DNA of 64,000 bases from Clostridia bacterium (GCA_018434325.1 JAHDPO010000051.1:1-64000); one strand, 5' to 3'; counted from the first letter of the stretch, positions 9,334 to 18,333 are shown. Numbers and translations are program-made. Notes: generated from the letters alone by a model not told the origin.

Positions 9334-9440
9334 AGCCAGGGGCTTTGAGGCGTGGCGCTTGGCAGTGGCTTCATAGTGATGGTTTGTGGCAGTGACTTGT
9401 GGCAGTAGCTGGTTCCTGGGGGCTCCTCAGGTGTGCAAAA
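9334..9440. other. Non-coding stretch after folD with degenerate GGCAGT repeats
   Basis: No gene is visible. Degenerate TGGCAGT units recur between 9358 and 9410. Together with the cloverleaf element and the bidirectional terminator that follow, this fills the 472-bp gap between folD and the convergent malic enzyme gene. Confidence 0.5.
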
Positions 9441-9568
9441 TTTGAGGTTGTGCACTATGCTATTCTGCCTGCGCCTTTAGCGCAGTGGCAATCAAGAATT
9501 GCCAGATTAAAATATGAAATATTTTAATCGCAGAATAGTATTACTTTGTTTTTTGCACATTTTTGAGG
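9441..9568. mobile_element. Small insertion-like element with a perfect cloverleaf (four-way junction) core
   Basis: A 114-bp unit flanked by a 7-bp direct repeat TTTGAGG (9441-9447, 9562-9568), which looks like a target duplication. TGTGCA near the left end and TGCACA near the right end are inverted. The core folds without unpaired junction bases: closing stem CTATTCTGC/GCAGAATAG (9460-9468 with 9530-9538, extendable to 12 pairs), arm 1 CTGCGC/GCGCAG (loop CTTTA), arm 2 TGGCAAT/ATTGCCA (loop CAAGA), arm 3 GATTAAAATAT/ATATTTTAATC (loop GAA). Loop sizes exclude a normal tRNA. A non-autonomous mobile element is the best guess; a structured RNA is the alternative. Confidence 0.6.
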
Positions 9569-9648
9569 TAGGACGTTTTCTTCGCCGGATCAAGCCTGCT
9601 AATAGTTGAAAATCATTCTCAAAGCCGGAGGAAAGAATTAAGCGGTAT

Positions 9649-9700
9649 AAAAAGGGGGGTGTCTCCTGAATTTCTAGATTCAGAGTGACATCCCCCTTTT
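9649..9700. terminator. Bidirectional terminator between folD and malic enzyme
   Basis: AAAAGGGGG and CCCCCTTTT enclose inner pairing TGTC...GACA and CTGAAT...ATTCAG. The A-run and T-run at both ends let it work for both convergent genes. Confidence 0.8.
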
Positions 9701-9805
9701 CTAATACATGATCTTGAGGCACCGGCTAAGCCTTGGCTGTGCTCCGGCGACTACGTGTTAGCCGTGCTTCAGCCTCGCTTCGGCCGTGCTTCGGCCTCGC
9801 CTTGG

Positions 9806-10978
9806 CTAAGCTCTGGCCACGCCGCTTTTGATGGCGGCCTGGGCTACGGCGGCAGCCACCGCTTTGCTGACCCGGGGATCAAAAGCTGTGGGCATGATAA
9901 AATCGGCGTTAAGCTCTTCGGCCGATACCAGATCCGCTATTGCCTGAGCGGCGGCGATTTTCATCTCGTCATTGATATCGCTGGCCCGCACGTCCAAAGC
10001 GCCCCGGAAAACGCCGGGAAAGGCCAGGACGTTGTTGATCTGATTGGGGAAATCGCTGCGGCCGGTGCCCACCACAGCAGCCCCGGCCTCCTTAGCTTCA
10101 TCGGGGAAGATCTCGGGTGTAGGATTGGCCATCGGAAAGAGGATGGCGTCTTTAGCCATGGTCTTGACCATGTCCTTGGTGAGGGTGCCGGGGCCGGAGA
10201 CGCCGATAAAAACGTCGGCGCCAGCCAAAACGTCAGCAAGGCTGCCTTTTTTCATCAGCTTGTTGGAAATGGCGGCCATTTCCTGTTTTTCGGCATTGAG
10301 GCCTTCCCGGCCGGCATAAATGGCTCCGGCCCTGTCGCACATCACCACATCCTGCAGTCCTACAGCCATCAACAGCTTGATAATCGCCACGCCGGCCGCC
10401 CCGGCGCCGCTGGTGACTACACGGATGTCTTTGATGTCTTTGCCCACCACCTTCAGAGCGCTGATCAGGGCGGCTAACGTGACGATGGCGGTGCCGTGCT
10501 GGTCGTCATGGAAAATCGGAATATCGCAGCGTTCTTTGAGCTTGCGTTCAATTTCAAAGCAACGGGGAGCGGAGATATCCTCCAAATTGACGCCGCCAAA
10601 GCTGCCGGCCAGGAGGGTTACCGTATTGACGATTTCCTCCACATCCTTTGAACGGATGCAGAGGGGGATGGCATTGACGCCGCCGAATTCCTTGAAGAGG
10701 ACACACTTGCCTTCCATTACCGGCATGCCGGCTTCGGGGCCGATATCCCCCAGGCCTAAAACAGCGGTGCCATCGGTGACTACAGCCACCATATTGCCCC
10801 GTCCGGTCAGCTGGTAACTAAGCTCCGAATCTCTTTGGATGGCCAGGCAGGGCGCCGCCACCCCCGGCGTGTATGCAATGCTTAGCTGTTCCTTATTGGT
10901 CACCGGTGCTTTGGAAACGATATCAAGCTTGCCTTTCCATTGGGCATGCATTTTCAGAGCTTCCGTTGAGTAATCCAT
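9806..10978 (-). CDS. NAD(P)-dependent malic enzyme (short bacterial type)
   Basis: It decarboxylates malate oxidatively to pyruvate and CO2. The 390-aa length fits the short bacterial malic enzymes. Motifs: YTPGVAAPCLAI near residue 33, DGTAVLGLGDIGPEAGMPVM near 70, FHDDQHGTAIV near 155, and the Rossmann sequence VTSGAGAAGVAIIKLL near 185. An AAGGAGGT site lies 5-6 bp upstream on the minus strand. It is transcribed away from the decarboxylase beta-subunit gene, with which it may cooperate in C4-acid to pyruvate conversion. The bases just past its stop (9720-9805) are a degenerate GTGCTTCGGCCTCG-like repeat. Confidence 0.93.
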   Translation of the reverse strand: MDYSTEALKMHAQWKGKLDIVSKAPVTNKEQLSIAYTPGVAAPCLAIQRDSELSYQLTGRGNMVAVVTDGTAVLGLGDIGPEAGMPVMEGKCVLFKEFGGVNAIPLCIRSKDVEEIVNTVTLLAGSFGGVNLEDISAPRCFEIERKLKERCDIPIFHDDQHGTAIVTLAALISALKVVGKDIKDIRVVTSGAGAAGVAIIKLLMAVGLQDVVMCDRAGAIYAGREGLNAEKQEMAAISNKLMKKGSLADVLAGADVFIGVSGPGTLTKDMVKTMAKDAILFPMANPTPEIFPDEAKEAGAAVVGTGRSDFPNQINNVLAFPGVFRGALDVRASDINDEMKIAAAQAIADLVSAEELNADFIMPTAFDPRVSKAVAAAVAQAAIKSGVARA

Positions 10979-11118
10979 ATTTTTACCTCCTTGTTGTGTA
11001 ACCTTGTAAAATCCACTGTGTTTATCATAGCGTCGAAGGATTTATCTGTAAAGGGCTATACTTCAAAAACCTGAACCGGCGAGGCTGTCGGAGTTTTTGC
11101 TTTTTTGTCAAAAAATCC

Positions 11119-11147
11119 TTTACTATTCAGAACGCCGGAGCTATAAT
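11119..11147 (+). promoter_or_regulatory. Promoter of the decarboxylase beta-subunit gene
   Basis: TTTACT (11119-11124), a 17-bp spacer and a consensus TATAAT (11142-11147), 54 bp before the coding start. Confidence 0.65.
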
Positions 11148-11201
11148 CAGGAAGAAATGCAGCTATTGCAGGGTCAGCGAAACTGAAATGAGGCGGAATA
11201 A

Positions 11202-12326
11202 ATGAGTCAGATTTTTGGCAATTTTATGTACTTGACTTGGCAGCAGGTGGCGATGTGGGGTATTGGCGGCCTTTTGATTTATTTGGCTATCAGTAAGGAA
11301 ATGGAGCCTACCCTGCTTTTGCCTATGGGCTTTGGCGCTATTTTGGTAAACCTGCCCTTCAGCGGCGCCGTTACCCAGATGGTGGATGGCTTGATGGAAA
11401 TCGGGGTCATCGACGTTTTGTTTAATAGCGGTATAGCCAACGAGCTTTTTCCCCTGCTGCTATTCATCGGCATAGGGGCCATGATCGATTTTAGTCCCCT
11501 CTTAAGCAATCCAAAGCTGTTTTTATTCGGTGCTGCGGCTCAATTCGGTATTTTTTTCACCCTGTGCCTGGCGGCGCTTTTGGGCTTTGACCTGAAAGAC
11601 GCCGCTTCCGTGGCCATCATCGGGGCGGCCGACGGCCCTACCTCGATCTTTGTGGCTATGCATTACGGCAGCAAATATTTGGGCTCGATTGTGGTGGCCG
11701 CTTATTCCTATATGGCCCTGGTGCCCATCGTCCAGCCTCCCGTCATCCGCATGATCACCACTAAAAAGGAGCGCCTGATCCGGATGAATTACACCAACAC
11801 CAAGGTGTCCAGGAAGGCAAAAATCCTCTTCCCCATTTTTGTCACCATCATCGCCGGGCTTTTCTCGCCTAAAAGCATTGCCCTCGTGGGCTTTTTGATG
11901 TTTGGCAACCTGATCCGGGAATGCGGCGTATTGGAGTCCCTTTCCCAGAGCGCCCAGCACGAGCTGGCCAATCTGATCACCATTTTCCTGGGTATCACCA
12001 TCTCCACAAAAATGCAGGCCCATCTCTTCCTCAATAAGGAGACGCTGATGATTATGGCATTGGGTTTAGTGGCTTTCATTTTTGACACCATCGGCGGCGT
12101 TCTTCTAGGCAAGCTGATGAATCTGGTTTGCAAGGAAAAGATCAATCCGATGATCGGCGCGGCAGGTATTTCCGCCTTTCCCATGTCTTCCCGGGTAATT
12201 CATAAAATAGGCTTGCAGGAGGATCCGCACAATTTCCTGCTGATGCATGCCGCCGGCGCCAACGTATCAGGCCAAATAGCCTCGGTTATTGCCGGAGGAC
12301 TGATTTTAAACTTGATTGCGAAATAA
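11202..12326 (+). CDS. Sodium-translocating decarboxylase beta subunit (OadB/GcdB/MmdB family)
   Basis: The membrane subunit of biotin-dependent oxaloacetate, glutaconyl-CoA or methylmalonyl-CoA decarboxylases; it removes carboxyl groups from carboxybiotin and pumps sodium out. The 374-aa protein is strongly hydrophobic. It carries the conserved core GAADGPTSIFVA (residues about 143-154) and GNLIRECGVLESLSQSAQ. The carboxyltransferase and biotin carrier genes are not in the window, so the substrate cannot be named; oxaloacetate is reasonable beside malic enzyme. The small gamma-like gene follows 46 bp later. Confidence 0.92.
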   Translation: MSQIFGNFMYLTWQQVAMWGIGGLLIYLAISKEMEPTLLLPMGFGAILVNLPFSGAVTQMVDGLMEIGVIDVLFNSGIANELFPLLLFIGIGAMIDFSPLLSNPKLFLFGAAAQFGIFFTLCLAALLGFDLKDAASVAIIGAADGPTSIFVAMHYGSKYLGSIVVAAYSYMALVPIVQPPVIRMITTKKERLIRMNYTNTKVSRKAKILFPIFVTIIAGLFSPKSIALVGFLMFGNLIRECGVLESLSQSAQHELANLITIFLGITISTKMQAHLFLNKETLMIMALGLVAFIFDTIGGVLLGKLMNLVCKEKINPMIGAAGISAFPMSSRVIHKIGLQEDPHNFLLMHAAGANVSGQIASVIAGGLILNLIAK

Positions 12327-12372
12327 GCCAGGTAAGCTAGATGAGCCAGATAAGGAAAGGAAGGTTAGGACG

Positions 12373-12501
12373 ATGAATTTTGTTTCTCTTTCGGTGACGC
12401 TGCCGGTGCTGCTTTGGGGCATGGGGGGAATATTTGTGGTGATCGGTTTGATTGCCCTCAGCGTCGTGGTAATGAATAAAGTCTTTAATAAAAAGCGATG
12501 A
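12373..12501 (+). CDS. Small gamma-type decarboxylase subunit or membrane peptide (42 aa)
   Basis: A 42-residue peptide with one membrane helix (SLSVTLPVLLWGMGGIFVVI, then GLIALSVVV) and a basic tail NKVFNKKR. OadG-like gamma subunits of sodium-pump decarboxylases share the single-helix layout and lie beside the beta subunit, so this is the likely identity. The ATG at 12373 has an AAGGAAGG site 7-14 bp upstream. The longer in-frame start at 12316 overlaps the beta-subunit gene and adds a charged tail atypical for the family. Confidence 0.65.
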   Translation: MNFVSLSVTLPVLLWGMGGIFVVIGLIALSVVVMNKVFNKKR

Positions 12502-12612
12502 TAAAGCATAGATATAGTGTGGCGAGGCCCAATTCAACCCTAAAATATTTAAAGTTCACAAATTGTTTACAATTAAAAAGGGTACAAGAAATAAGCCGGC
12601 AAGAAAAAACCC
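12502..12612. other. Gap before the ribosomal promoter
   Basis: No gene or terminator of convincing strength is visible. A 64-codon open frame crosses it but has no ribosome-binding site, no domain and runs through the promoter that follows. Confidence 0.4.
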
Positions 12613-12641
12613 TTGCATGGCTTATTTTTTGCTGCTATAAT
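12613..12641 (+). promoter_or_regulatory. Strong promoter of the S10 ribosomal operon
   Basis: TTGCAT (12613-12618), exactly 17 bp, then consensus TATAAT (12636-12641). It is the only strong promoter seen ahead of the 30-gene ribosomal block. Confidence 0.85.
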
Positions 12642-12647
12642 ACGAAG

Positions 12648-12806
12648 GTATGGCTGCATGCGATGAAGCGGAAGGTTGCCGAAGGATCATGACACGCCGG
12701 TAGGCGTTGGTCATGAATGAGCTGAAAAACAGTTCCATACCGGGGAATTTTCGCTGAGTATGTCCGAAAAATCATCAGTCGGGCGAAAAGGAGGAAGTAC
12801 AAAATT
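12648..12806 (+). promoter_or_regulatory. Structured 5' leader of the S10 operon
   Basis: The leader of about 160 nt contains a clear hairpin ATGAC-ACGCC-GGTA-GGCGT-TG-GTCAT (12690-12715), flanked by GGTATGG (12648) and CCATACC (12735), which can close an outer stem. This resembles a regulatory leader; no known ribosomal-protein binding motif was recognised. A GGAGG site precedes rpsJ. Confidence 0.5.
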
Positions 12807-13118
12807 ATGGCCAAACAGCAAAAAATCAGAATCCGTTTAAAGGCGTTCGATCACAAGATCCTTGACGCATCAGCGGAGAAAATCGTGGACACTGCCAAGC
12901 GCACAGGCGCCAGTGTCGCAGGACCGGTTCCCCTGCCTACGGAGAGGAACTTGTACACCATCTTGAGGTCTCCCCATGTTAACAAGGACTCCCGGGAGCA
13001 GTTTGAGATGAGGACCCACAAGCGGTTGATCGACATCATCGATCCCACACCCAAAACTGTCGATTCCCTGATGAGCCTTGACCTGCCTGCGGGTGTCGAT
13101 ATTGAAATCAAGCTTTAG
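12807..13118 (+). CDS. rpsJ: 30S ribosomal protein S10
   Basis: S10 belongs to the 30S head and, as NusE, also joins NusB in transcription antitermination. The 103-aa length is standard. It begins with [20 protein letters not shown] and contains the family pattern [22 protein letters not shown]. It opens the S10-spc-alpha block and is transcribed from the promoter at 12613. rplC follows after 12 bp. Confidence 0.98.
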   Translation: MAKQQKIRIRLKAFDHKILDASAEKIVDTAKRTGASVAGPVPLPTERNLYTILRSPHVNKDSREQFEMRTHKRLIDIIDPTPKTVDSLMSLDLPAGVDIEIKL

Positions 13119-13130
13119 GAGGTAGGCACA

Positions 13131-13757
13131 GTGAAAAAAGCTATTTTAGGCACAAAGCTGGGCATGCTGCAGATCTTTGACGATGCGGGGCGGGTGGTAC
13201 CGGTGACTGTGATCCAGGCCGGCCCCTGCGTAGTGACCCAGAAGAAAACAAAAGAAAATGATGGCTACGAAGCCATCCAGGTAGGTTTCGTACCTGCCAA
13301 GGACAAACACCTGTCCAAGCCCCAAAAAGGCCATTTTGCCAAGCAAGGCGTCAGCGCCATGCGTCATTTGAAGGAATTCCGTCTGGAAGATATCGCTTCT
13401 TATGAGTTAGGCCAGGAGATCAAGGCCGACATCTTTGCCGCCGGCGATGTAGTGGACGTAACCGGCACCAGCAAGGGCAAGGGCTTCCAAGGCTCCATCA
13501 AACGGCACGGCTTCTCCAGAGGACCCATGGCCCACGGTTCCAAATACCACCGGCGCAACGGTTCTTTAGGTGCCAAGGGCCCGGCCAGGGTATTCCCCGG
13601 ACGCAAAGGTCCCGGTAGAATGGGCGGCGATATCGTTACCATTCAGGGCTTGCAAGTGGTGCGGGTGGATGCTGAGAAGGATTTGATCCTGATCAAGGGC
13701 GCTATCCCCGGAGCCAAAAAAGGCACCATTATGATTCGGAACTCGGCCAAGGCTTAA
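13131..13757 (+). CDS. rplC: 50S ribosomal protein L3
   Basis: L3 is an early 50S assembly protein that reaches toward the peptidyl transferase centre. The protein is 208 aa, with the signature [20 protein letters not shown] and the conserved loop [22 protein letters not shown]. It starts with GTG after TAGGAGGT. Unlike other S10 operons, 140 bp containing a palindromic element separate it from rplD. Confidence 0.97.
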   Translation: MKKAILGTKLGMLQIFDDAGRVVPVTVIQAGPCVVTQKKTKENDGYEAIQVGFVPAKDKHLSKPQKGHFAKQGVSAMRHLKEFRLEDIASYELGQEIKADIFAAGDVVDVTGTSKGKGFQGSIKRHGFSRGPMAHGSKYHRRNGSLGAKGPARVFPGRKGPGRMGGDIVTIQGLQVVRVDAEKDLILIKGAIPGAKKGTIMIRNSAKA

Positions 13758-13782
13758 TCGAAAGAAAAAATCTGAAAGATAG

Positions 13783-13882
13783 TTTTGGCTGAATCAATCA
13801 GCTGTCCTTCGGACACAATCTGCTATTCGTAGTTCCTAACGGCGCAGATGTTCCGCAGTTGCTCAGGATGTTTCAGCCAAAA
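13783..13882. repeat. Palindromic element between rplC and rplD
   Basis: About 100 bp closed by TTTTGGCTGAA (13783-13793) and TTCAGCCAAAA (13872-13882). Inside are the hairpin GTCCTTCGGAC and ATCTGC...GCAGAT around CTATTCGTAG. This inner unit matches copies at 37951-38070 and, partly, 42897-42923. Its right arm directly adjoins the AAAAGGAGG site of rplD, so folding could affect L4 translation. Confidence 0.7.
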
Positions 13883-13897
13883 AGGAGGTATTAAACA

Positions 13898-14521
13898 ATG
13901 TCTAAAGTTGCCCTTTATAATGTTGAAGGCCAGCAAGTGGGCGAGTTCGAGCTGAATGACGCAGTCTTCGGCATCACTCCCAACGAGGCAGTGGTTCATG
14001 AAGCAGTAGTCATGCAGCTGGCCAGCCTGCGCCGGGGTACCGTAGGCGTTAAAACCCGCGCTATGGTCAGCGGCGGCGGCAAAAAGCCCTTTAAACAAAA
14101 AGGCACCGGCAGAGCCCGGGCCGGCAGCAGCCGTTCTCCTCTGTGGCGGCACGGCGGCGTTATCTTCGGACCTCAGGCCAGAAGCTACGCTTATACCATT
14201 CCCCGCAAAAAACGCCGTTTGGCGATGAAATCCGTCCTTTCCGACAAGGTTGCCTCCGGCAACTTCATCGTGGTGGAGGATTTGAAAATGGCAAAACCCA
14301 GCACCAAGGGTATGGCTCAGCTGCTCAGCAAGCTGGGAGTGGACAGGAAGGCCCTGGTGGTTACCGGTTGCAGCGACGCAGTGCTGTCCGCCAGAAATCT
14401 CGCCGGTGTAAAGCCGGTAGACGCCGAAGGCGTTAATGTTTATGATGTGCTGAACCACGACAAGATCGTCATCAGCGCCGAGCAAGTCCGTAAAATCGAG
14501 GAGGTGCTGGCAGATGCGTAA
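13898..14521 (+). CDS. rplD: 50S ribosomal protein L4
   Basis: L4 lines the exit tunnel with its extended loop. The protein is 207 aa, with the tunnel-loop signature [21 protein letters not shown] and [10 protein letters not shown] following. An AAAAAGGAGGT site is present. In proteobacteria L4 represses its own operon; that has not been shown for this type of leader. Its last 8 bases overlap rplW. Confidence 0.98.
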   Translation: MSKVALYNVEGQQVGEFELNDAVFGITPNEAVVHEAVVMQLASLRRGTVGVKTRAMVSGGGKKPFKQKGTGRARAGSSRSPLWRHGGVIFGPQARSYAYTIPRKKRRLAMKSVLSDKVASGNFIVVEDLKMAKPSTKGMAQLLSKLGVDRKALVVTGCSDAVLSARNLAGVKPVDAEGVNVYDVLNHDKIVISAEQVRKIEEVLADA

Positions 14522-14798
14522 TCCCCACGAAGTATTAGTCAAGCCTATCGTGACGGAGAAATCTTCAGGCATGATGGCTGAAGGCAAGTACACCTTCAAG
14601 GTTGACAAAGCCGCCAACAAGATTGAAATCAAGCATGCTGTGGAAGCCATCTTCAAAGTAGACGTTACCGACGTCAAGACGATGAATATGCCCGGCAAGC
14701 TGAAACGTCAGGGCAAGACCCAGGGCATGACTTCCGAATGGAAGAAAGCTATCGTAACGCTGAAGTCCGGCCAGACACTGCCCATCTTCGACGAGTAA
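14514..14798 (+). CDS. rplW: 50S ribosomal protein L23
   Basis: L23 sits at the tunnel exit and forms the docking site for trigger factor and SRP. The protein is 94 aa with [19 protein letters not shown] at the start and [17 protein letters not shown] in the loop. It starts inside the rplD end (8-bp overlap), suggesting translational coupling, and rplB follows after 18 bp. Confidence 0.98.
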   Translation: MRNPHEVLVKPIVTEKSSGMMAEGKYTFKVDKAANKIEIKHAVEAIFKVDVTDVKTMNMPGKLKRQGKTQGMTSEWKKAIVTLKSGQTLPIFDE

Positions 14799-14816
14799 AG
14801 GAGGAAACAAACCACT

Positions 14817-15650
14817 ATGGCTGTAAAAAGTTTTAGACCAATAACCCCCTCTCGTCGCCAGATGACTGTTGCCACTTTCGACGAGATTACCACCGACAAA
14901 CCGGAAAAATCCCTGGTAGAGCCCTTAAAGAAACGGGCCGGCAGAAATAACCAGGGCCGTATGACTGTCCGCCACCAGGGCGGCGGCCACAAGAGAATGT
15001 ACCGTGTTATTGACTTCAAAAGAAATAAAGACGGTGTACCGGCCAAAGTGGCCACCATTGAGTACGATCCCAACCGTACCTGCTACATCGCTCTGCTCCA
15101 CTATGTGGACGGCGAGAAACGTTATATTCTGGCTCCTATCGGCTTAAAAGTAGGGGATACCGTAGTATCCGGCCCCGAAGCTGATATCAAGGTGGGCAAT
15201 GCTCTGCCTTTGGCCAATATTCCCGTAGGTACCGTCGTGCACAATATTGAGCTGAAGCCTCTGAAGGGCGGCCAGATGGTCCGCACCGCCGGCGCTTCCG
15301 CCCAGTTGATGGCCAAGGAAAACAATTACGCTTCCCTGCGCCTGCCTTCCGGCGAAGTCCGCAAGGTGCTGATGGCTTGCAAGGCCACTATCGGCCAGCT
15401 GTCTAACCCGGAAAACGAGATCCTCAACATCGGTAAAGCCGGCCGTTCCCGCTGGATGAACAAACGCCCCGCCAACCGCGGCGTCGTGATGAATCCCGTG
15501 GATCATCCCCATGGCGGCGGCGAAGGCCGTTCTCCTGTTGGCCGCAAGCGCCCTGTTACTCCTTGGGGTAAATCCGCTATCGGCGGCAACACCCGCAAGA
15601 AGAAGAACCCCAGTAACAAATACATCGTCACTTCTCGCAAGAAGAAATAG
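14817..15650 (+). CDS. rplB: 50S ribosomal protein L2
   Basis: L2 is a primary 23S rRNA binder near the peptidyl transferase centre and subunit bridge B7b. The protein is 277 aa, with [16 protein letters not shown] near residue 50 and the universally conserved [19 protein letters not shown] near 225, which includes the functional histidine. An AAAGGAGGAAAC site precedes the ATG. Confidence 0.99.
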   Translation: MAVKSFRPITPSRRQMTVATFDEITTDKPEKSLVEPLKKRAGRNNQGRMTVRHQGGGHKRMYRVIDFKRNKDGVPAKVATIEYDPNRTCYIALLHYVDGEKRYILAPIGLKVGDTVVSGPEADIKVGNALPLANIPVGTVVHNIELKPLKGGQMVRTAGASAQLMAKENNYASLRLPSGEVRKVLMACKATIGQLSNPENEILNIGKAGRSRWMNKRPANRGVVMNPVDHPHGGGEGRSPVGRKRPVTPWGKSAIGGNTRKKKNPSNKYIVTSRKKK

Positions 15651-15676
15651 CGCTGACGGAAAGGAGGCTCTTTAAT

Positions 15677-15955
15677 ATGGGAAGATCCATTAAAAAAGGA
15701 CCATATGTAGAAGAAAGACTGATCGGCCGGATCAATGCGTTGAATGAAACCAACGACAAAAAGGTATTGAAGACCTGGTCCCGCCGTTCTACGATATTCC
15801 CCCAGATGGTGGGCCATACCATTGCCGTATACGACGGCCGCAAGCATGTTCCCATCTATGTAACGGAAGATATGGTAGGGCACAAATTGGGTGAGTTTGC
15901 CCCCACCCGTACATTCAAAGGACACGCCGGGGATAAATCCAGCGGCGGCAGATAA
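15677..15955 (+). CDS. rpsS: 30S ribosomal protein S19
   Basis: S19 forms a complex with S13 in the 30S head and contacts the A-site region. The protein is 92 aa, with the typical [13 protein letters not shown] start and [20 protein letters not shown] signature, plus [17 protein letters not shown] near the end. An AAAGGAGGC site lies upstream. Confidence 0.98.
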   Translation: MGRSIKKGPYVEERLIGRINALNETNDKKVLKTWSRRSTIFPQMVGHTIAVYDGRKHVPIYVTEDMVGHKLGEFAPTRTFKGHAGDKSSGGR

Positions 15956-15976
15956 GCCGGGAGAGGAGGAAGCAAC

Positions 15977-16318
15977 ATGTCGATTAAAGAAGCAAAAGCA
16001 ATGGCCAAATATGTGCGCATCTCTCCCCGGAAGGCCCGGGCGGTCATTGATTTGATCCGGGGCAAGGAGTTGAAGGAAGCCGAGGCCATCCTGAAATTTA
16101 CCGTTCACAAAGGAACGGAGTCCATTGGCAAAGTGCTGCAGTCCGCTGCCGCCAATGCCGAACACAATTATGAGATGGACCGTGAACAGCTTTATGTGAA
16201 AGCGGCCTATGTCGATGGCGGTCCGGTAATCAAACGGGTGATGCCCAGGGCCCAGGGCCGTGCAGACGTCATCAAAAAGCGGACCAGTCACATTACCATC
16301 GTCATCGGTGAGAAATAA
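15977..16318 (+). CDS. rplV: 50S ribosomal protein L22
   Basis: L22 spans the 50S subunit and narrows the exit tunnel with its beta-hairpin. The protein is 113 aa, starting [20 protein letters not shown], and the hairpin tip sequence [19 protein letters not shown] is intact. A GAGAGGAGG site precedes it, and rpsC follows after 14 bp. Confidence 0.98.
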   Translation: MSIKEAKAMAKYVRISPRKARAVIDLIRGKELKEAEAILKFTVHKGTESIGKVLQSAAANAEHNYEMDREQLYVKAAYVDGGPVIKRVMPRAQGRADVIKKRTSHITIVIGEK

Positions 16319-16332
16319 GGAGGGAATCGTCA

Positions 16333-17004
16333 GTGGGCCAAAAAGTACATCCCAAGGGAATGCGGGTCGGCATTATTCGCGGCTGGGAAAGCAACTGGTA
16401 CGCGGATAAAAAGAACTTCTCCGATCTGCTTCTGGAAGATATTAAAGTAAGAAACTACGTAAAAGAAAAACTGTTTCAGGCCGGCGTTTCCGGCGTGGAG
16501 ATCGAGCGCAGCGCCAACCGCATCAAGGTGACCATCAAAACCGCTAAGCCCGGTATCGTTATCGGCAGAGGCGGCACCGAGGTAGAGGTTCTCCGCAAAG
16601 AGCTGGAGAAAATGACCGGCAAGAAGATCAACATCAACATTGCCGAGATCAAAAAGCCGGAGCTGGATGCTCAGCTGGTGGCCGAAGGCATCGCCGCTCA
16701 GCTGGTAAAACGTATCGCTTTCCGCCGGGCCATGAAGCAGTCCGTTAACCGGACCATGCGTTTAGGCGCCCAGGGTGTTAAAATCTCCTGCGCCGGCCGT
16801 TTGGGCGGAGCGGAAATCGCCCGTACTGAGTGGTACAGCGAAGGCAAAGTGCCTCTGCATACCCTGCGGGCAGACATCGAATATGGTTTTGCTGAAGCCA
16901 ACACCACTTATGGTAAGATTGGCGTCAAGGTATGGATCTACAAAGGGGAAATCCTGCCGGAAGCAAAGAACCGGAAGGAGGAAACGGCCAATGTTATTGC
17001 CTAA
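16333..17004 (+). CDS. rpsC: 30S ribosomal protein S3
   Basis: S3 surrounds the mRNA entry channel and has helicase-like function. The protein is 223 aa. It has the KH-domain loop [15 protein letters not shown] (about residues 75-89) and the C-terminal [19 protein letters not shown] motif (split in sense around residue 155). The GTG start follows AAGGAGGG. The end overlaps rplP by 14 bp. Confidence 0.98.
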   Translation: MGQKVHPKGMRVGIIRGWESNWYADKKNFSDLLLEDIKVRNYVKEKLFQAGVSGVEIERSANRIKVTIKTAKPGIVIGRGGTEVEVLRKELEKMTGKKININIAEIKKPELDAQLVAEGIAAQLVKRIAFRRAMKQSVNRTMRLGAQGVKISCAGRLGGAEIARTEWYSEGKVPLHTLRADIEYGFAEANTTYGKIGVKVWIYKGEILPEAKNRKEETANVIA

Positions 17005-17431
17005 GAGAGTCAAGTGGCGCCGTCCCCACCGGGGAGGCACTATCAAAGGGAAGGCAACCCGGGGCAACAAGGTCAATTATGGTGAGTTTGGGCTTCAGTC
17101 TACGGAAGCCGGCTGGATTACCAACCGCCAGATCGAAGCAGCCCGTATTGCCATGACCCGTTATATTAAGAGAGGCGGTCAGGTTTGGATCAAGATCTTC
17201 CCTGATAAGCCCATTACCGCTAAACCTGCAGAAACCCGGATGGGTTCCGGTAAAGGTTCTCCCGAATACTGGGTGGCGGTGGTTAAGCCCGGCAGGGTTC
17301 TGTTTGAAATCGGTGGCGTCAGCGAAGAGTTGGCCAAGGAAGCTATGCGTCTGGCCTCTTTCAAACTGCCTGTCAAAACTAAATTTGTCAGAAATGAGAC
17401 TGCGATAGGTGGTGAAGCAGGTGAAAGCTAA
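16991..17431 (+). CDS. rplP: 50S ribosomal protein L16
   Basis: L16 helps position tRNA in the A site of the 50S. The 146-aa product starts [15 protein letters not shown], as in other bacteria, so ATG 16991 is chosen although the open frame extends far upstream inside rpsC. Conserved parts include [32 protein letters not shown] and the [18 protein letters not shown] block. It overlaps rpsC by 14 bp and rpmC by 11 bp. Confidence 0.97.
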   Translation: MLLPKRVKWRRPHRGGTIKGKATRGNKVNYGEFGLQSTEAGWITNRQIEAARIAMTRYIKRGGQVWIKIFPDKPITAKPAETRMGSGKGSPEYWVAVVKPGRVLFEIGGVSEELAKEAMRLASFKLPVKTKFVRNETAIGGEAGES

Positions 17432-17618
17432 GAGTTTTCGTGATATGACCAGCGAAGAGCTCAACGTTAAAGTGGGAGAATTGAAAGAGGAACTGTTCAA
17501 CCTGCGGTTCCAGCTGGCCACCGGACAATTGGAAAATCCCATGCGTCTTGGAGAAGTGCGTAAAGATATCGCCCGGACCAAAACCGTGCTTCGGGAAAAA
17601 GAACTGCAAAGTAAATAA
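17421..17618 (+). CDS. rpmC: 50S ribosomal protein L29
   Basis: L29 is a small two-helix protein beside L23 at the tunnel exit. The chosen GTG at 17421 gives 65 aa starting [18 protein letters not shown], matching the family; GTG codons at 17409 and 17412 are in frame but add residues not seen in the family. [20 protein letters not shown] is the conserved core. It overlaps the rplP end by 11 bp. Confidence 0.95.
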   Translation: MKAKSFRDMTSEELNVKVGELKEELFNLRFQLATGQLENPMRLGEVRKDIARTKTVLREKELQSK

Positions 17619-17639
17619 CGGCAATAGGAGGGAACAGCT

Positions 17640-17906
17640 TTGGAGAAAAGCAACCGTAAAACCTTGACTGGTGTTGTCGTCAGCAACAAGATGGATAAAA
17701 CCGTAGTCGTTGCCGTTACTACTACCGCAAAGCATGGTATGTACAGCAAGACCATCAAGGTAACCAATAAATATAAAGCTCATGACGAGCAAAACGAATG
17801 CGGCATGGGAGACAAAGTTTCCATTGAAGAGTGCCGTCCATTAAGCAAAGACAAACGTTGGAACGTGGCTTCCATTATCGAGAAAGCCCCCGGAGTCAAC
17901 GCATAA
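17640..17906 (+). CDS. rpsQ: 30S ribosomal protein S17
   Basis: S17 is a primary 16S rRNA binder with an OB fold. The protein is 88 aa; conserved segments are [19 protein letters not shown] and the loop [19 protein letters not shown]. The start is TTG, 6 bp after AGGAGGG, since no ATG lies near the family start. Confidence 0.97.
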   Translation: MEKSNRKTLTGVVVSNKMDKTVVVAVTTTAKHGMYSKTIKVTNKYKAHDEQNECGMGDKVSIEECRPLSKDKRWNVASIIEKAPGVNA

Positions 17907-17930
17907 CATCTCTGAAAGGAGGCAACAGGA

Positions 17931-18299
17931 ATGATTCAACAAGAAACCAGATTAAGAGTAGCGGACAACACCGGCGCTAAAGAGCTGCTGTGTATCCGTC
18001 CTATGGGCGGTTCCTTCCGCCGCTATGCCGCCATCGGAGATGTGATCATGGCTTCGGTTAAGGAAGCCGCCCCCGGCGGTACAGTCAAAAAAGGCGAAGT
18101 TGTCAAGGCTGTGGTGGTACGGACGAAAAGTGCCGTGCGCCGGGCCGACGGTTCTTACATCCGTTTCGACGAAAACGCTGCCGTAATCATCAAAGACGAC
18201 AAAAGCCCCAAAGGCACCCGTATCTTTGGACCGGTGGCCAGAGAGCTGAGAGAACACGACTTTACTAAGATTCTTTCTTTGGCACCGGAAGTGCTGTAA
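17931..18299 (+). CDS. rplN: 50S ribosomal protein L14
   Basis: L14 forms an intersubunit bridge and is the site bound by silencing factor RsfS. The protein has the standard 122 aa: [20 protein letters not shown] at the start, [18 protein letters not shown] in the middle, and [14 protein letters not shown] near the end. An AAAGGAGG site lies upstream. It opens the spc part of the block. Confidence 0.98.
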   Translation: MIQQETRLRVADNTGAKELLCIRPMGGSFRRYAAIGDVIMASVKEAAPGGTVKKGEVVKAVVVRTKSAVRRADGSYIRFDENAAVIIKDDKSPKGTRIFGPVARELREHDFTKILSLAPEVL

Positions 18300-18333
18300 G
18301 AATATCCAGAGAGGTCCGGAGGTGAAAAAAACG

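Noticed and set aside
9460-9538. Cloverleaf as a tRNA gene
   Set aside because: Loops of 5, 5 and 3 bases, no anticodon loop, no TTC sequence and an 11-bp third arm exclude a functional tRNA.
9720-9805. Degenerate GTGCTTCGGCCTCG-like repeats beyond the malic enzyme stop
   Set aside because: Too irregular for a CRISPR or a defined repeat; treated as low-complexity spacer.
9755-10477. 240-codon plus-strand open frame opposite the malic enzyme gene
   Set aside because: It is a shadow of the well-supported minus-strand gene; no start signal or protein family fits.
12498-12692. 64-codon open frame before rpsJ
   Set aside because: It runs across the S10 promoter, lacks a ribosome-binding site and shows no conserved sequence.
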